43,037 nt of DNA from NCBI GenBank assembly GCA_035625915.1, contig DASPOR010000051.1, forward strand, positions 1 to 43,037. The letters run 5' to 3'. Under the pieces are notes generated by a model. That model had not been told where the DNA came from. It searched no databases and saw only the letters and a list, made by a program, of their open reading frames with translations. Shown piece after piece: positions 8,208 to 16,862 of the stretch. The DNA comes from Alphaproteobacteria bacterium. GTDB lineage: Bacteria; Pseudomonadota; Alphaproteobacteria; JACZXZ01. Each line of letters starts with the position of its first letter. Within the stretch, counting starts at the first letter, position 1. The position numbers and the translations under genes are program-made.

Positions 8208-9056
8208 TCAAACCGCAAGACTCAATGTGACGCTCGACAGCAGGATTGAGACCACGCCACGCACAAATCCGCGCGGCAACAGGTGCGCCACGTCATCGCG
8301 CGTGCCGGCGGTCAAGCCAGTCAGACAGGCGGTCAACGCGACCAGCAGCCCGATCACCATCATTTTTACCGGAAAAACGACGAAGTCCGGCGCGCGCATG
8401 GCAAGCAGGACGCCATTGAGGAAGGACCAGACCGACATGGTCACCGCACCCAGCAAGCTGCCAGCGACAAAGCCGCTAATGAGTGCCGTCAGCACGAAAA
8501 AGATGCCGAGTGTAAAAGATGCCATCACGAACGCACAGGCACGCGGCAACACAATGAGCTGAAACGGATCGACGCCCTGGGACTCGAGTGTGCGCACCTG
8601 TCCGCCGATCTGCAGTGCGCAAATTTCGGAAAGTGCAAACATGCCGCTGCGGCCAAGCAGGATTAAACCGACCAGAACGGGCGCCACCTCCCGTATCAGG
8701 ACGGTAACCAGCACCGGGCCAATCAGCTCTTCCTCCCCCGCAGCGCCGAGCCAATAGAGCGCTTGGTAGACCATTGCGAGTCCGATCAAGGCTGCCGTGA
8801 CCATAACGGTCGCAAGCCCGCCGCCAACCGCTTGGCGCAGCGCCCGACGGAATTCACCGCGCACCGTGCGTCGCCACGTCGCCGGCTGCATCGCCTCCCG
8901 AGCAACACCATAGGCAAGTGAGCTGAGCATCAGGACGAAGATCGCGCGCCGACGAACTGCCCTACCAATCAGTGCTAGTCCGCGCCTGACCGAACCGTGC
9001 GGCTGTCGCGCGGCGGTGTACCCTGTGTCCGGACTCGATCGCGTCGACAAATCCAT
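8208..9056 (-). CDS. MlaE-family ABC permease
   Basis: A 282-residue inner-membrane permease of the MlaE/YrbE family. After an interfacial N-terminal helix it has about five transmembrane segments: the ATVMVTAALIGLAMVYQAL helix, then a GPVLVTVLIREVAPVLVGLILLGRSG stretch. The cytoplasmic coupling helix region contains EICALQIGGQVRTLESQGVDP, which is diagnostic for MlaE. Two further helices close the protein (residues about 185-235 and 250-282). MlaE dimers link the MCE ring to the ATPase and move phospholipid. The ATG at 9056 is 2 bp after the stop of the receptor gene, and the stop is 3 bp before the ATPase-like gene. Much longer in-frame extension into the receptor gene is rejected because it has no membrane-protein character. 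Confidence 0.9.
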   Translation of the reverse strand: MDLSTRSSPDTGYTAARQPHGSVRRGLALIGRAVRRRAIFVLMLSSLAYGVAREAMQPATWRRTVRGEFRRALRQAVGGGLATVMVTAALIGLAMVYQALYWLGAAGEEELIGPVLVTVLIREVAPVLVGLILLGRSGMFALSEICALQIGGQVRTLESQGVDPFQLIVLPRACAFVMASFTLGIFFVLTALISGFVAGSLLGAVTMSVWSFLNGVLLAMRAPDFVVFPVKMMVIGLLVALTACLTGLTAGTRDDVAHLLPRGFVRGVVSILLSSVTLSLAV

Positions 9057-9058
9057 TT

Positions 9059-11380
9059 TCAGAGCCGCCCTGCCAGCACGAACGTGCGCATCTCTCCGAT
9101 ATGTTCGAGATAAAAGCTTCCGCGTGGCCGAAAGAGGAAATCGTGGCGCAGCTGCCCGTACGCGGCTTCCGTTACCTGGACCGTCCCGGGCAATGCCGAT
9201 GCCGCCATTGATTCCGCGGTATGCACGGCTTCGCCCCACAGGTTGAAGATGCGTGGCTCCTTGCCGACTGTACCGCCGATGGCCATGCCACAGTCGACAC
9301 CGATCCGGAAATCCTGTTCCCGGCCGTCCTCTTCGAGCAGGGCGGCGCATCGGTCCCGCACCGCCACAGCGGTATCGGCAATAATCGTGACCGCCGTCGA
9401 ATTTTGTTCCTCGAACCCAGCGGCCGCGACCACATTGTTGCCCACGATCTTGAGATATGGAATGTCGTGCTCCGTCGCGAGTTCCTGCAACGCGCAAACC
9501 ACGTTGTCGGAAAGCGAATTGGCGCATCCAGACATGCGCGCGGCCATCGTGACCGGATCGGTAAATTCGAGCACCATGACGGCAACGCCGGAATAAACAT
9601 CTCCGGCAATGTTCGCCGCTTCAATCTCGCGGATCCGCAGGTCGGCAGTGAAACTGCGCTCCCCACTATGCGCCGCGGCTTTTGCTGCGGTTGTGCTCGC
9701 ACGCTCCAGACTCGCGGCCGTGGCGGTGCCTAGAGCCATGCGCGGTGCCAGCATGTTGGCAGCCGCGCGGATGAAATCCTGATTACCGGTAACGCCGGTT
9801 GCGTGTTCCAGCCAGATTGCGCCGACGGAACGCTCGTCCTGCCGGAGCGGAACGAGCATGAAAACGCGGGTGCCGACGGGTTTCATCAGCACACGATGGA
9901 TTTCGGCCGTGCGCCTGTCCCGTGACGCGTCGGGCACGACGATCTCGTCGCCCTTCGCGAGGGACGCGAAGAATTGGGGGAATTCGTCGCGATGAAGCTC
10001 CAGGCCATCCACATGGCCGCGCGTCTCACGGTCGAAAATATCCTCGCAGCGCAAAATCCGGCCACTCTCGGCAACGCGCCAAATGGCGGCGCGCCGCGCG
10101 CCCTCCACGTCAGCGAGGGTTTCAGTCAAGACCCGCGGTGGTTCGTTCAGCGCTGGGTCGTACCGGGCCGCGGCGGCGGCAACCGTCGCAAGCGCGGCAC
10201 TTTGCCGATTGATGGCATGTTGCCGATCGAGCAACAAGCGCCCCGTGCGATCGGCGCGGAATCCTTGTCGGACCAGCAGTAGCGCGAGGACGACGGCGAC
10301 CGCGACGATGATCAGCGACATCGCCAGCCCTCGACGGAGGTTGCTCTTGACGAATCCGATGAAGTCGTCTTCCGGCACCACGATCAGCGTCGACCAGTCG
10401 CGATTTGCAAGTTGCAATGGCGTGACCGCCGTAATGTAGTACCGGCCGTCCACCTCGATGACGCGGCGGCCTGGCCCCTCGACGCGAAAGTGATCGTAAG
10501 CGCTGGTCAGCACCGCATCGCCGAGTTCGTCCGCGCGCACGGTGGTCAACACGCCGTTGGTTTCGCGCAGGAGCGCTTTTCCCTCCGGCCTCGCGATCAT
10601 TTGGCCGCTGTTCTCCATGATGATGGCGCGTCCATTTTTGCCGATCTCAAGCGTGGAAAGAAAATTGGAAAGTGCGGCCAGCGTGATATCGACGCCGAAG
10701 ACATAAAGACGACCATCGGATTCCACGTGGCGGACGGAAACCGTCAGGCCCGGTTGCCGGTCGCTATAGAAGACGTAGACTCCGGTCCAGAATTGGCCAT
10801 CGGTCTTTTGAGCGCCGATGAACCAAGGCCGCGTGCGCGGATCGAAATCGTTCCTAGGATCCTCCTCCCGCCCGATCTCCTCGCCATCGGCATTACGATG
10901 GACCCAGACGGCTTGGCGGGAGCCGGGCGCGTTGTCGATGATCTCCTCATCGACGCCGCCGGCAGCACCTCGGCGCACCAGGACATAATTCCCATCCGCA
11001 TCGGCAAAACTGAAACTGTCGAGCTGAGGCGTTTCCCTGAGAAAACTTGCCGAGAAGTTTTCAATTGCCGGCAGGCGCTTGCCGATTGCCTCACCCTTCA
11101 TCAGGTCGCGCGCGATCTTCACGGCGCGGACCGCAGGGCCCAGATAAGCGGACACTTCCAGTGCGATACGATCGCCGACCGTGTCGATCAGGTTGTGCGA
11201 CAAGGCCAGCACGCCATTGCGGTTTGCGCGATTGGCGTAGAGCCCGATGGTCAGGATCGTCGCGATCATCAGTAAGACGCCGACGACCGGAACACCGACT
11301 CGCAAGATGGCGCGACGTCGACGGCGTCGCTCTTCGAGCGGTTCCACGCTGATATCGACAATCTGATTGGCGACGGTCAT
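9059..11380 (-). CDS. dCache-GAF-degenerate class III nucleotide cyclase receptor
   Basis: A 773-residue membrane receptor heading the MCE operon. In order: an N-terminal cytoplasmic basic stretch; TM1 (about 26-48); a periplasmic dCache-like sensor domain (55-335; RPWFIGAQ and GLTVSVRHV are typical); TM2 (350-372); a GAF-like domain (about 400-555); and a class III adenylate/guanylate cyclase domain (595-770; RIGVDCGMAIGGTVG and NLWGEAVHTAESM). Several catalytic positions are altered. The second metal-Asp motif reads GNN (near 647-649) where GD is expected. The N-x-x-x-R transition-state pair of WGDxVNxAxR is replaced by His720 and Ser724. Only an Asp in EFTDP remains near metal site one. 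It is therefore probably a non-catalytic sensor. The ATG at 11380 has GGAG 6 bases upstream; an ATG at 11392 lacks a ribosome site. Confidence 0.82.
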   Translation of the reverse strand: MTVANQIVDISVEPLEERRRRRRAILRVGVPVVGVLLMIATILTIGLYANRANRNGVLALSHNLIDTVGDRIALEVSAYLGPAVRAVKIARDLMKGEAIGKRLPAIENFSASFLRETPQLDSFSFADADGNYVLVRRGAAGGVDEEIIDNAPGSRQAVWVHRNADGEEIGREEDPRNDFDPRTRPWFIGAQKTDGQFWTGVYVFYSDRQPGLTVSVRHVESDGRLYVFGVDITLAALSNFLSTLEIGKNGRAIIMENSGQMIARPEGKALLRETNGVLTTVRADELGDAVLTSAYDHFRVEGPGRRVIEVDGRYYITAVTPLQLANRDWSTLIVVPEDDFIGFVKSNLRRGLAMSLIIVAVAVVLALLLVRQGFRADRTGRLLLDRQHAINRQSAALATVAAAAARYDPALNEPPRVLTETLADVEGARRAAIWRVAESGRILRCEDIFDRETRGHVDGLELHRDEFPQFFASLAKGDEIVVPDASRDRRTAEIHRVLMKPVGTRVFMLVPLRQDERSVGAIWLEHATGVTGNQDFIRAAANMLAPRMALGTATAASLERASTTAAKAAAHSGERSFTADLRIREIEAANIAGDVYSGVAVMVLEFTDPVTMAARMSGCANSLSDNVVCALQELATEHDIPYLKIVGNNVVAAAGFEEQNSTAVTIIADTAVAVRDRCAALLEEDGREQDFRIGVDCGMAIGGTVGKEPRIFNLWGEAVHTAESMAASALPGTVQVTEAAYGQLRHDFLFRPRGSFYLEHIGEMRTFVLAGRL

Positions 11381-11866
11381 GACGTGCTCCATCTGGAGCG
11401 GCGCTCAACCCTCGAGCGAGCGAAATGAGCGCACGGTTAGTCCGGCGCTCTCGCGTTTCGTGAGGATTGTAAAGTCATTGCGCCCAAGGTCCTGGCTTGC
11501 ACGAGTTGCATTTGACGGGGTTCATTGCTCGATTCACCCCAACTCGCGAACCGAGCCAATATTCGTCTGCTAAATTAGCACTCTAGCCAAAACGAGGGCT
11601 AGAAAAAGTATTGCGCTTTGAACCGCAGCTTGTCGGCAGTGCCTCCTTCGGGAGATTTGCCGGTAACAAGAGAACATGACTCGGCCCCGTGATTGCGAGT
11701 TGCAGCAGACCGGACATACCCGGCCTCCGAAACGGCCATCGCCGGCCGAGCGCCGAGTGGCACGCCTTGACACCACGACTCGTATCGAGTGCCAGAATCG
11801 TGTTGACTCGACATCCCTGGAATTATCACATTGCAGTTTCAACCAGATCGCTTGAGGGGCACTGAG
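11381..11866. other. Divergent intergenic region, MCE operon / VOC gene
   Basis: This 486-bp region must hold the promoters of the MCE operon (minus) and of the VOC gene (plus). A perfect TTGACA occurs at 11767-11772 but no convincing -10 lies 16-18 bp away. TTGACT at 11803-11808 with TATCAC at 11824-11829 has a spacer of only 15. A short palindrome ACTCG-TAT-CGAGT lies at about 11778-11790. No coding sequence is supported here. Confidence 0.4.
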
Positions 11867-12247
11867 ATGCACCGTTCGCGTCTATGCGCCGCGTTGATCG
11901 ACTGCAACACCTCCGATGTGGACGAGGCCGCTCGCTTCTGGGCCGAAGCGCTGGGCCGTCCCGTAGACACCAAACATCCGAACAGCCGCGGCAATTATCG
12001 CATGTTGGAGACTCCGGTCCACGAACTCATCGTCGAAATCCAGCGCGTGAACCACGAGAGTCGCGTCCATCTGGATATCGAGACCGACGATATCGCCGCC
12101 GAAGTCGCGCGTCTGGAGAAGCTAGGCGCCAAAGTGGTGGACCGATTGAAGCGCTGGGTCGTAATGCAGGCGCCGACCGGCCAGCGCTTCTGCGTCGTGC
12201 GAGCGCAACGTCCCGGTTTCTCGGAGAACGCCAATCGCTGGGACTAA
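11867..12247 (+). CDS. VOC (glyoxalase-like) superfamily protein
   Basis: A 126-residue single vicinal-oxygen-chelate domain. It begins with the LCAALIDCNTSDVDEAARFWAEALG pattern of the first beta-alpha-beta unit and continues with VHLDIETDDIAAEVARLEKLGAKVVD, the second. His in VHLDIE and a terminal Glu/Asn region are candidate metal ligands. The family includes glyoxalases, antibiotic-resistance proteins and dioxygenases; this short glyoxalase_6-like type has no assigned substrate. ATG 11867 has GAGGGG about 9 bases upstream and was preferred over a TTG 36 bp earlier. It stands alone on the plus strand. Confidence 0.8.
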   Translation: MHRSRLCAALIDCNTSDVDEAARFWAEALGRPVDTKHPNSRGNYRMLETPVHELIVEIQRVNHESRVHLDIETDDIAAEVARLEKLGAKVVDRLKRWVVMQAPTGQRFCVVRAQRPGFSENANRWD

Positions 12248-12576
12248 ATAATAATCCCTGTCATCTGCGAACTCGCATTTCATATCTCAGTTCAGTGCGC
12301 GTTCTGGCCCCGCGCCATCCGGTTATTCCGCGTCCAATTATGGCACACCTGCGACGTGTCACGGGGTCGTTCGAAGATTTGCTTCCTGGGGAAAAGCAGG
12401 CAACTCAGAAATCCAATCCGTACGACCGCCAATGTCCCGATCCGGACATCGACAATCCATGTCGCCATTACACGAGGCAGGACTCATGCCAAAGCTACCA
12501 GCACTTTGTCACCTCCGTCGGCCACACCTCGCGTATGGACGCATTCATGGGGCCATTGGCGTCTCTGACGGATCGA
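12248..12576. other. Intergenic region without a supported gene
   Basis: 329 bp between the convergent VOC and DUF6134 genes. Plus-strand open frames run through it and on into the DUF6134 gene, but they show no family resemblance and no ribosome site. No clear terminator hairpin with a T-run was found. Confidence 0.3.
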
Positions 12577-13293
12577 CTAAGCTTCCCGAACGATCTCTAT
12601 CCTGTGGCCCTTCCTCTCGAATGTCAGGGCAAGCGAGCGCCGGTGTTCGTCAAACCACAGGGCGCCGTTGATAAAGCTCTCGAACGAGAACCCGCTTCCC
12701 TGAATAGTCCTGCGGCCGATCCTGGCGGATTTCTGGCTCAATGGTTGCACCGAAAGCGTGGCGAGCTCCCCAGTTGCGGGAACTATGATATGCGGATGAT
12801 TCAAGATTTCCTTATTCCAAAAGCTGGCGCCGATAGCATCTCCGGGAACGGTTCGTTCGCCGGTCGGTCCGGTTACGACGAAATTGCCGCTGTCATCGCG
12901 CTTTGCCGAGACGTGCGTCGTATCGCCATCGTCGTTGGTAATGTACTCGCAGGCGATTAGCTTGCCATCCTTCCAGTCTTCCTCCCCACATTGCTGGAAG
13001 CGATAGAGCGTCACGAATGCTAGCTGCAATCTAATATTCAGTGTCGACATCGCGGTGAAACCGTGCTCGCGGGGGACAAAATCAATATCTTGGGTGCCGC
13101 TGCGGGATCCGTCCACGAAGGCTAAAAACCGCAGTGACTTCGGAGTTTGGTCGTCCGATGCTGCCTCCCCGCGCCCGGCAAGGGCCATTGCCCCGCTCAG
13201 GGCAAACACGCCTAACATTCGCCGGCGACCCAAAAGGTGCGAAAGGCGATCTCTCGGCTCGGCGCATTGTGTGGTTTGCGTCGCGGCTCCCAT
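12577..13293 (-). CDS. DUF6134 family secreted protein
   Basis: A 238-residue exported protein. An N-terminal RRRMLGVFALSGAMALAGR segment ending near GEAA looks like a Sec or twin-arginine-style signal peptide. The mature part follows the DUF6134 pattern: LRFLAFVDGSRSGTQDIDF, a beta-rich centre LAFVTLYRFQQCGEEDWKDGKL with YITNDDGD, and a closing INGALWFDEHRRSLALTFERKGHRIE. The family is beta-sheet-rich and has no known biochemical role. The ATG at 13293 follows GGAGG by 6 bases. It appears monocistronic. Confidence 0.75.
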   Translation of the reverse strand: MGAATQTTQCAEPRDRLSHLLGRRRMLGVFALSGAMALAGRGEAASDDQTPKSLRFLAFVDGSRSGTQDIDFVPREHGFTAMSTLNIRLQLAFVTLYRFQQCGEEDWKDGKLIACEYITNDDGDTTHVSAKRDDSGNFVVTGPTGERTVPGDAIGASFWNKEILNHPHIIVPATGELATLSVQPLSQKSARIGRRTIQGSGFSFESFINGALWFDEHRRSLALTFERKGHRIEIVREA

Positions 13294-13589
13294 CGCTGTC
13301 CTCCACGATACTGCCCACTAAAGCTCCAGACTAATACGTATTCCTCACGCTAAGCGTTTATGCCAAACACTACAATACGATTTGAAGGCACCTCGCGTTG
13401 GACAGGGATACGCCGGCACCGCGACGTTCGGCGCCATCATCCTGCATCAAATCCTGGCTTGAGACTGGTGAATGAACAATCTGCAGGGCTTGTGGCAAAA
13501 AGGTCATCGAAACCGACCGGCCATGCTGCTTCTGTCGCTCGGCAAGAGTAAGCATCGAGGTAAAGAAGCCGGACGCCGGCGCTCTGAAT
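13294..13589. other. Upstream region of the DUF6134 gene with a 10-bp palindrome
   Basis: 296 bp with no supported gene. AATACGTATT at 13333-13342 is a perfect 10-bp palindrome about 40 bp upstream of the DUF6134 start and could be an operator. Short open frames here have no recognisable features. Confidence 0.3.
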
Positions 13590-13997
13590 TTATGGCCCCC
13601 GATCTCGCTCCGTCGGCTCCCACTTGCCGCGAACCTGATATGCTTCGTCGCCTCCGGGCCACGGGGGCATCGTCACAACGACGAACTGAAGCGGCTCATT
13701 GCCAAAAGCGCGAATTTGAAATCGGGTCCCAAGTGGAATCGTAATGCATACGCCCGAATCGACAGGGATCACTTCCTCATGTTCGTCCTGCTGTCGCCAC
13801 ATCTCTCCGCGTCCACCCAGAAAGTACCAAATTTCCTCAATCGTTCGATGGACGACAGCGATGGAAATTTTGCCGGGAGCCAGTTCAAAATGCGCAAAGC
13901 TTCCTCCCTTGAGTCGAAGCAACGTCCGCACATCCGTCCCGTCCGGAGCGACATCTCCAGGCTCAACGGGCAGACGCTTCGTCTCGAAATCGGGCAT
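13590..13997 (-). CDS. Cupin domain protein
   Basis: A 135-residue single-cupin protein. The first cupin motif is seen as VVHRTIEEIWYFLGGRGEMWRQ (His50, Glu54/55, with the YFLGGRGEMW strand). The second is reduced to GVCITIPLGTRFQIRAFGNEPLQFVVV, where the usual His is replaced by Phe/Gln, so metal binding may be partial. Cupins of this kind serve as isomerases, dioxygenases or sugar/small-molecule binders. ATG 13997 has GGAGG 6 bases upstream; the 40-codon in-frame extension is not conserved in character. The next gene on the same strand, mgtC, starts 811 bp upstream and ends 116 bp away, so co-transcription is possible. Confidence 0.8.
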   Translation of the reverse strand: MPDFETKRLPVEPGDVAPDGTDVRTLLRLKGGSFAHFELAPGKISIAVVHRTIEEIWYFLGGRGEMWRQQDEHEEVIPVDSGVCITIPLGTRFQIRAFGNEPLQFVVVTMPPWPGGDEAYQVRGKWEPTERDRGP

Positions 13998-14113
13998 TTC
14001 GGCCTCCAGTTCTCGTCGGCGCGCTCCAATAGGTGGGCTGAGGGCCTCGCGACCTGTGCATAATGACGAGAGGTCGTTGTGGCGTGGTGCGTGGCCCAAA
14101 TTCGAATAGCGGG

Positions 14114-14809
14114 TCATTCAAGGCCGGATTCCACACGCCACCGGGCAGCCGTCACCGTCGGTTCCAGGCTGAGGCGGCCGACGATCTGCTCAAGTGCTGC
14201 ATCCGCGCGACTGACCGAGGCCAAGGTAGCGCCTACTTCGACGAACTCCATGTTTTCGATGTTCGCACTGTCCAAACGTCGCAAGCTTAGTGCGCCGCCG
14301 GCAACGCCTTGCAGCAGCAGTGCGCGAATATGCGCTTCGTCAACGCCCCGGCAAACGACGGTCACGACGTACTGCGTCTCGCCGTCCTGTATGGGCTTCG
14401 CTCCACGATTGATCAGTCTTACAAGGGGCCGCAAGAACAGGTTCGTGACGACGACAAAGAAGGCTGCAATCGCGGCCTGCCACAGGAAGCCAGCGCCCGA
14501 GAACACCCCGACAGCGGCAGAACACCATAATGTCGCAGCCGTGTTGAGACCGCGGACATTCACCCCTTCGCGCAAGATCACACCCGCGCCAAGAAAGCCG
14601 ATGCCGGATACGACTTGCGCGGCAACTCGCGTTGGGCTGCTGTCAGGCTGTATCATCCCCGAAAAGATCACGAAACTTGCCGCACCTATTGCGACGAGCG
14701 CATTCGTGCGAAGCCCCGCCATGCGCTGCCGCCACTGTCGCTCGAAGCCAATAATGCTTCCCAGCATCAAAGCAACGGCGATTCGAACGACTGTTTCCTG
14801 CCAAGCCAT
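14114..14809 (-). CDS. mgtC: MgtC/SapB family membrane protein
   Basis: A 231-residue protein with about four transmembrane helices and a C-terminal ACT-like cytoplasmic domain (about 140-231). Diagnostic MgtC features are GFERQWRQRMAGLRTNALVAIGAA (21-44), GIGFLGAGVILREG (69-82) and NVRGLNTAATLW (84-95). MgtC proteins support growth in low magnesium and, in pathogens, survival in macrophages, where they act on the F1Fo ATP synthase. The gene lies immediately downstream of the Nramp-like transporter on the same strand, separated by 418 bp. The ATG at 14809 begins the conserved domain; an in-frame start at 14875 would add 22 residues. Confidence 0.88.
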   Translation of the reverse strand: MAWQETVVRIAVALMLGSIIGFERQWRQRMAGLRTNALVAIGAASFVIFSGMIQPDSSPTRVAAQVVSGIGFLGAGVILREGVNVRGLNTAATLWCSAAVGVFSGAGFLWQAAIAAFFVVVTNLFLRPLVRLINRGAKPIQDGETQYVVTVVCRGVDEAHIRALLLQGVAGGALSLRRLDSANIENMEFVEVGATLASVSRADAALEQIVGRLSLEPTVTAARWRVESGLE

Positions 14810-15227
14810 GACATTCGCCTTAATCTCGATCTGACATCTTATAACTTGACCGTGGCAAGGACCTCGCCGGGGCACGATCGCACCGCCGGGGTACCATTTG
14901 CTGCGACGACCCTGGCAGCTGCCCGTTTTGCGCTGTGCCCCGCGGCGCCAAAGCCGATCACGCTCGGGAGCCGTTTTGCGAGTGCCCAGCGCATTACGAG
15001 GGCAAATCTCGCATTTTCGCTATCCGCTGCCGAATCTCGCGAGACGATCCAGGTCGCTTTCAGACTTTTCGTCATGGCGCGTCACCGTTTTTGGCCGCCC
15101 GAGCGCGTTGGGGACGACAGATGCGAACGTGCATTCGCCTTTGCCCGCCAACACCGATTTGGCGCTTCGTCAATGGGCGGTCTGCCAGTGCTGGGCCGCC
15201 TTGCATCTGTGGAGCCCGTTGAGGCGC
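14810..15227. other. Upstream region of mgtC
   Basis: 418 bp between the Nramp-like gene and mgtC, both minus strand. A 78-codon minus open frame (14839-15075) lacks a ribosome site and resembles no family, so it is not called. In other bacteria mgtC leaders contain Mg/proline-sensing peptides or M-box RNA; I see no clear M-box consensus here. Confidence 0.3.
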
Positions 15228-16862
15228 TCAGCCGCCTGTCGCGAGCTGAACGACACGGACGATCACAAGCCCGCAAGCGCCGATCAGATAGCCGCGCAGA
15301 ACGATCATCCACATCCGATTGAGCAGCGTGAGCTTTGCGGGCTCAAGCGTTTCGAGTGGGGGCATGTACCAGGTGGCCCGCGCTCTATGTTCCCTACGCA
15401 AATCGGCACGACCCTTGTCACGACGCCGGTAGATCTCGCTGACAAGGAAAATAACGACCGCGACGATGCTCCCGCCCACCAGGATGTCGACGATGGAACC
15501 CCCGCTCATTTCCGGATATAGAACGGATGCGGTAAGGATGAGCGACAGCATGACGAGGACCGCGATTACCGTACCCGTGAAGAGATTGACCCAACGCCTG
15601 TTCACCCACGGCCCAAGCACTGCCTTATCGTTGCAGAGAAGCAGGAGAAAGACGGTGGCGCTCGGCAGCAAGACGCCCGCGAGGGTCTGCACCGCCTCGG
15701 TCAAGAGGCCGAGTGGGGCATTGGGGATGAGCACGAGTGCCGCCGCTCCTGCAATAAGCCCGCCATAAACGGCGTAGAACCCCTTGGCCTGTGCCGGCTT
15801 GCGATGCAGTGAATGCCTGAGAGATAGGACGTCCCCGATTGCATACGCGGTCGAGAGAGAGACGGCGGCAGCACCGATGATGCTCGCGTCGATGAGGGCG
15901 AGTGCAAACAGCACCCCCGCCACTGGTCCCGCGTATTTTTCAAGACCGACCGCGATGCCGCCTGCATCGGTGAATTTACCGAACTCGGGTGTCCCATCGA
16001 ACGCCGCCGCGGCAAAGGCCATCATGGCGACACCACCGATGATCACGATCACGATGCCGATGATGAGATCTGCTCGCTCGTAATTGACGAAGCGCGAGGT
16101 GAGCCGCTTATCGACCACATAGCTCTGCTGGAAGAAGAGCTGCCACGGCGCCACTGTTGTCCCGACGATCGCGATGATGAGAAGCATCACGTCGCTGAGT
16201 TCGCCCTCGGCTGGAATCCGCGGAACAACGAAGTCGCGGGCAATCTGCCCGAGCGGGGGATGCACGATGAGGATGATTGGAACGAGCAGGAAGCTGCCCG
16301 CGACCAGTATCAGCGAGAAGCGCTCGAAGCGGCGGAAGTTGCCCGTACTCGCGGCGGCGACCACGAGGAGTGCCGCGATCGGTATGCCCCAAATCTTCGG
16401 CAGGCCGAGATAATCGAGTGCCAGGCTGATGCCGATGAACTCGGTCACGATGGTGAGGCCGTTCAGGACGAAAAGATCGATCACGCTGAAAGCGCCCCAG
16501 AACTTGCCAAACCTCTCGAGGATGAGCCTCGCATGTCCGACGCGCGTAACGGCACCGAGACGCAGGACCATCTCCTGGTTCACATAAAGCACCGGGATCA
16601 GGAGCAAGAGCGTCCACAGGAGGGCGGTGCCATAGTTCTGGCCGGCCTGCGTGTAGGTTGCGAAGGCGCCTGCGTCATTGTCGCCGACCATGACGATGAG
16701 GCCGGGGCCAAGGACGGCGAGGAGCGTTACGAGACGCGCGCGCCAAGTGTGCCGCGGGGCGGTATCGTGCTGGAGAATAGTGCCGAGTGCGCCGTGGATA
16801 TGGCCGACATGCGCCTCATCCAGTGCAGCACCCCGGCTTACGGTTGCTTCGGTTACGGTCAT
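15228..16862 (-). CDS. Nramp-family transporter with non-canonical metal site
   Basis: A 544-residue inner-membrane protein with the Nramp/LeuT fold, 11-12 transmembrane helices and a hydrophilic tail (about 490-520). The TM1 signature that reads D-P-G-N in MntH reads D-A-G-A here (residues 63-66, inside GDNDAGAFATYTQAG). The TM6 M-P-H motif is A-P-W (238-240, inside VGTTVAPWQLFFQQ). Loss of the Met and Asn ligands removes the features that select Mn/Fe over Mg and Ca. Known Nramp-related magnesium transporters (NRMT) lack this Met, so magnesium is the best guess, and the mgtC neighbour agrees. The ATG at 16862 has GGAG 8 bases upstream. The 5' leader has a GGCTCG/CGAGCC hairpin at 16885-16901. 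Confidence 0.85.
   Translation of the reverse strand: MTVTEATVSRGAALDEAHVGHIHGALGTILQHDTAPRHTWRARLVTLLAVLGPGLIVMVGDNDAGAFATYTQAGQNYGTALLWTLLLLIPVLYVNQEMVLRLGAVTRVGHARLILERFGKFWGAFSVIDLFVLNGLTIVTEFIGISLALDYLGLPKIWGIPIAALLVVAAASTGNFRRFERFSLILVAGSFLLVPIILIVHPPLGQIARDFVVPRIPAEGELSDVMLLIIAIVGTTVAPWQLFFQQSYVVDKRLTSRFVNYERADLIIGIVIVIIGGVAMMAFAAAAFDGTPEFGKFTDAGGIAVGLEKYAGPVAGVLFALALIDASIIGAAAVSLSTAYAIGDVLSLRHSLHRKPAQAKGFYAVYGGLIAGAAALVLIPNAPLGLLTEAVQTLAGVLLPSATVFLLLLCNDKAVLGPWVNRRWVNLFTGTVIAVLVMLSLILTASVLYPEMSGGSIVDILVGGSIVAVVIFLVSEIYRRRDKGRADLRREHRARATWYMPPLETLEPAKLTLLNRMWMIVLRGYLIGACGLVIVRVVQLATGG

Noticed and set aside
10412..11275. A 287-codon plus-strand open frame inside the receptor gene
   Set aside because: Antisense shadow of a gene with clear dCache, GAF and cyclase-like domains.
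11570..11872. A 100-codon minus open frame in the MCE/VOC intergenic region
   Set aside because: No start signal or motif; composition looks like random high-GC frame.
14839..15075. Small 78-codon gene upstream of mgtC (possible leader peptide gene)
   Set aside because: No ribosome site, no composition typical of sensing leaders, no family resemblance.
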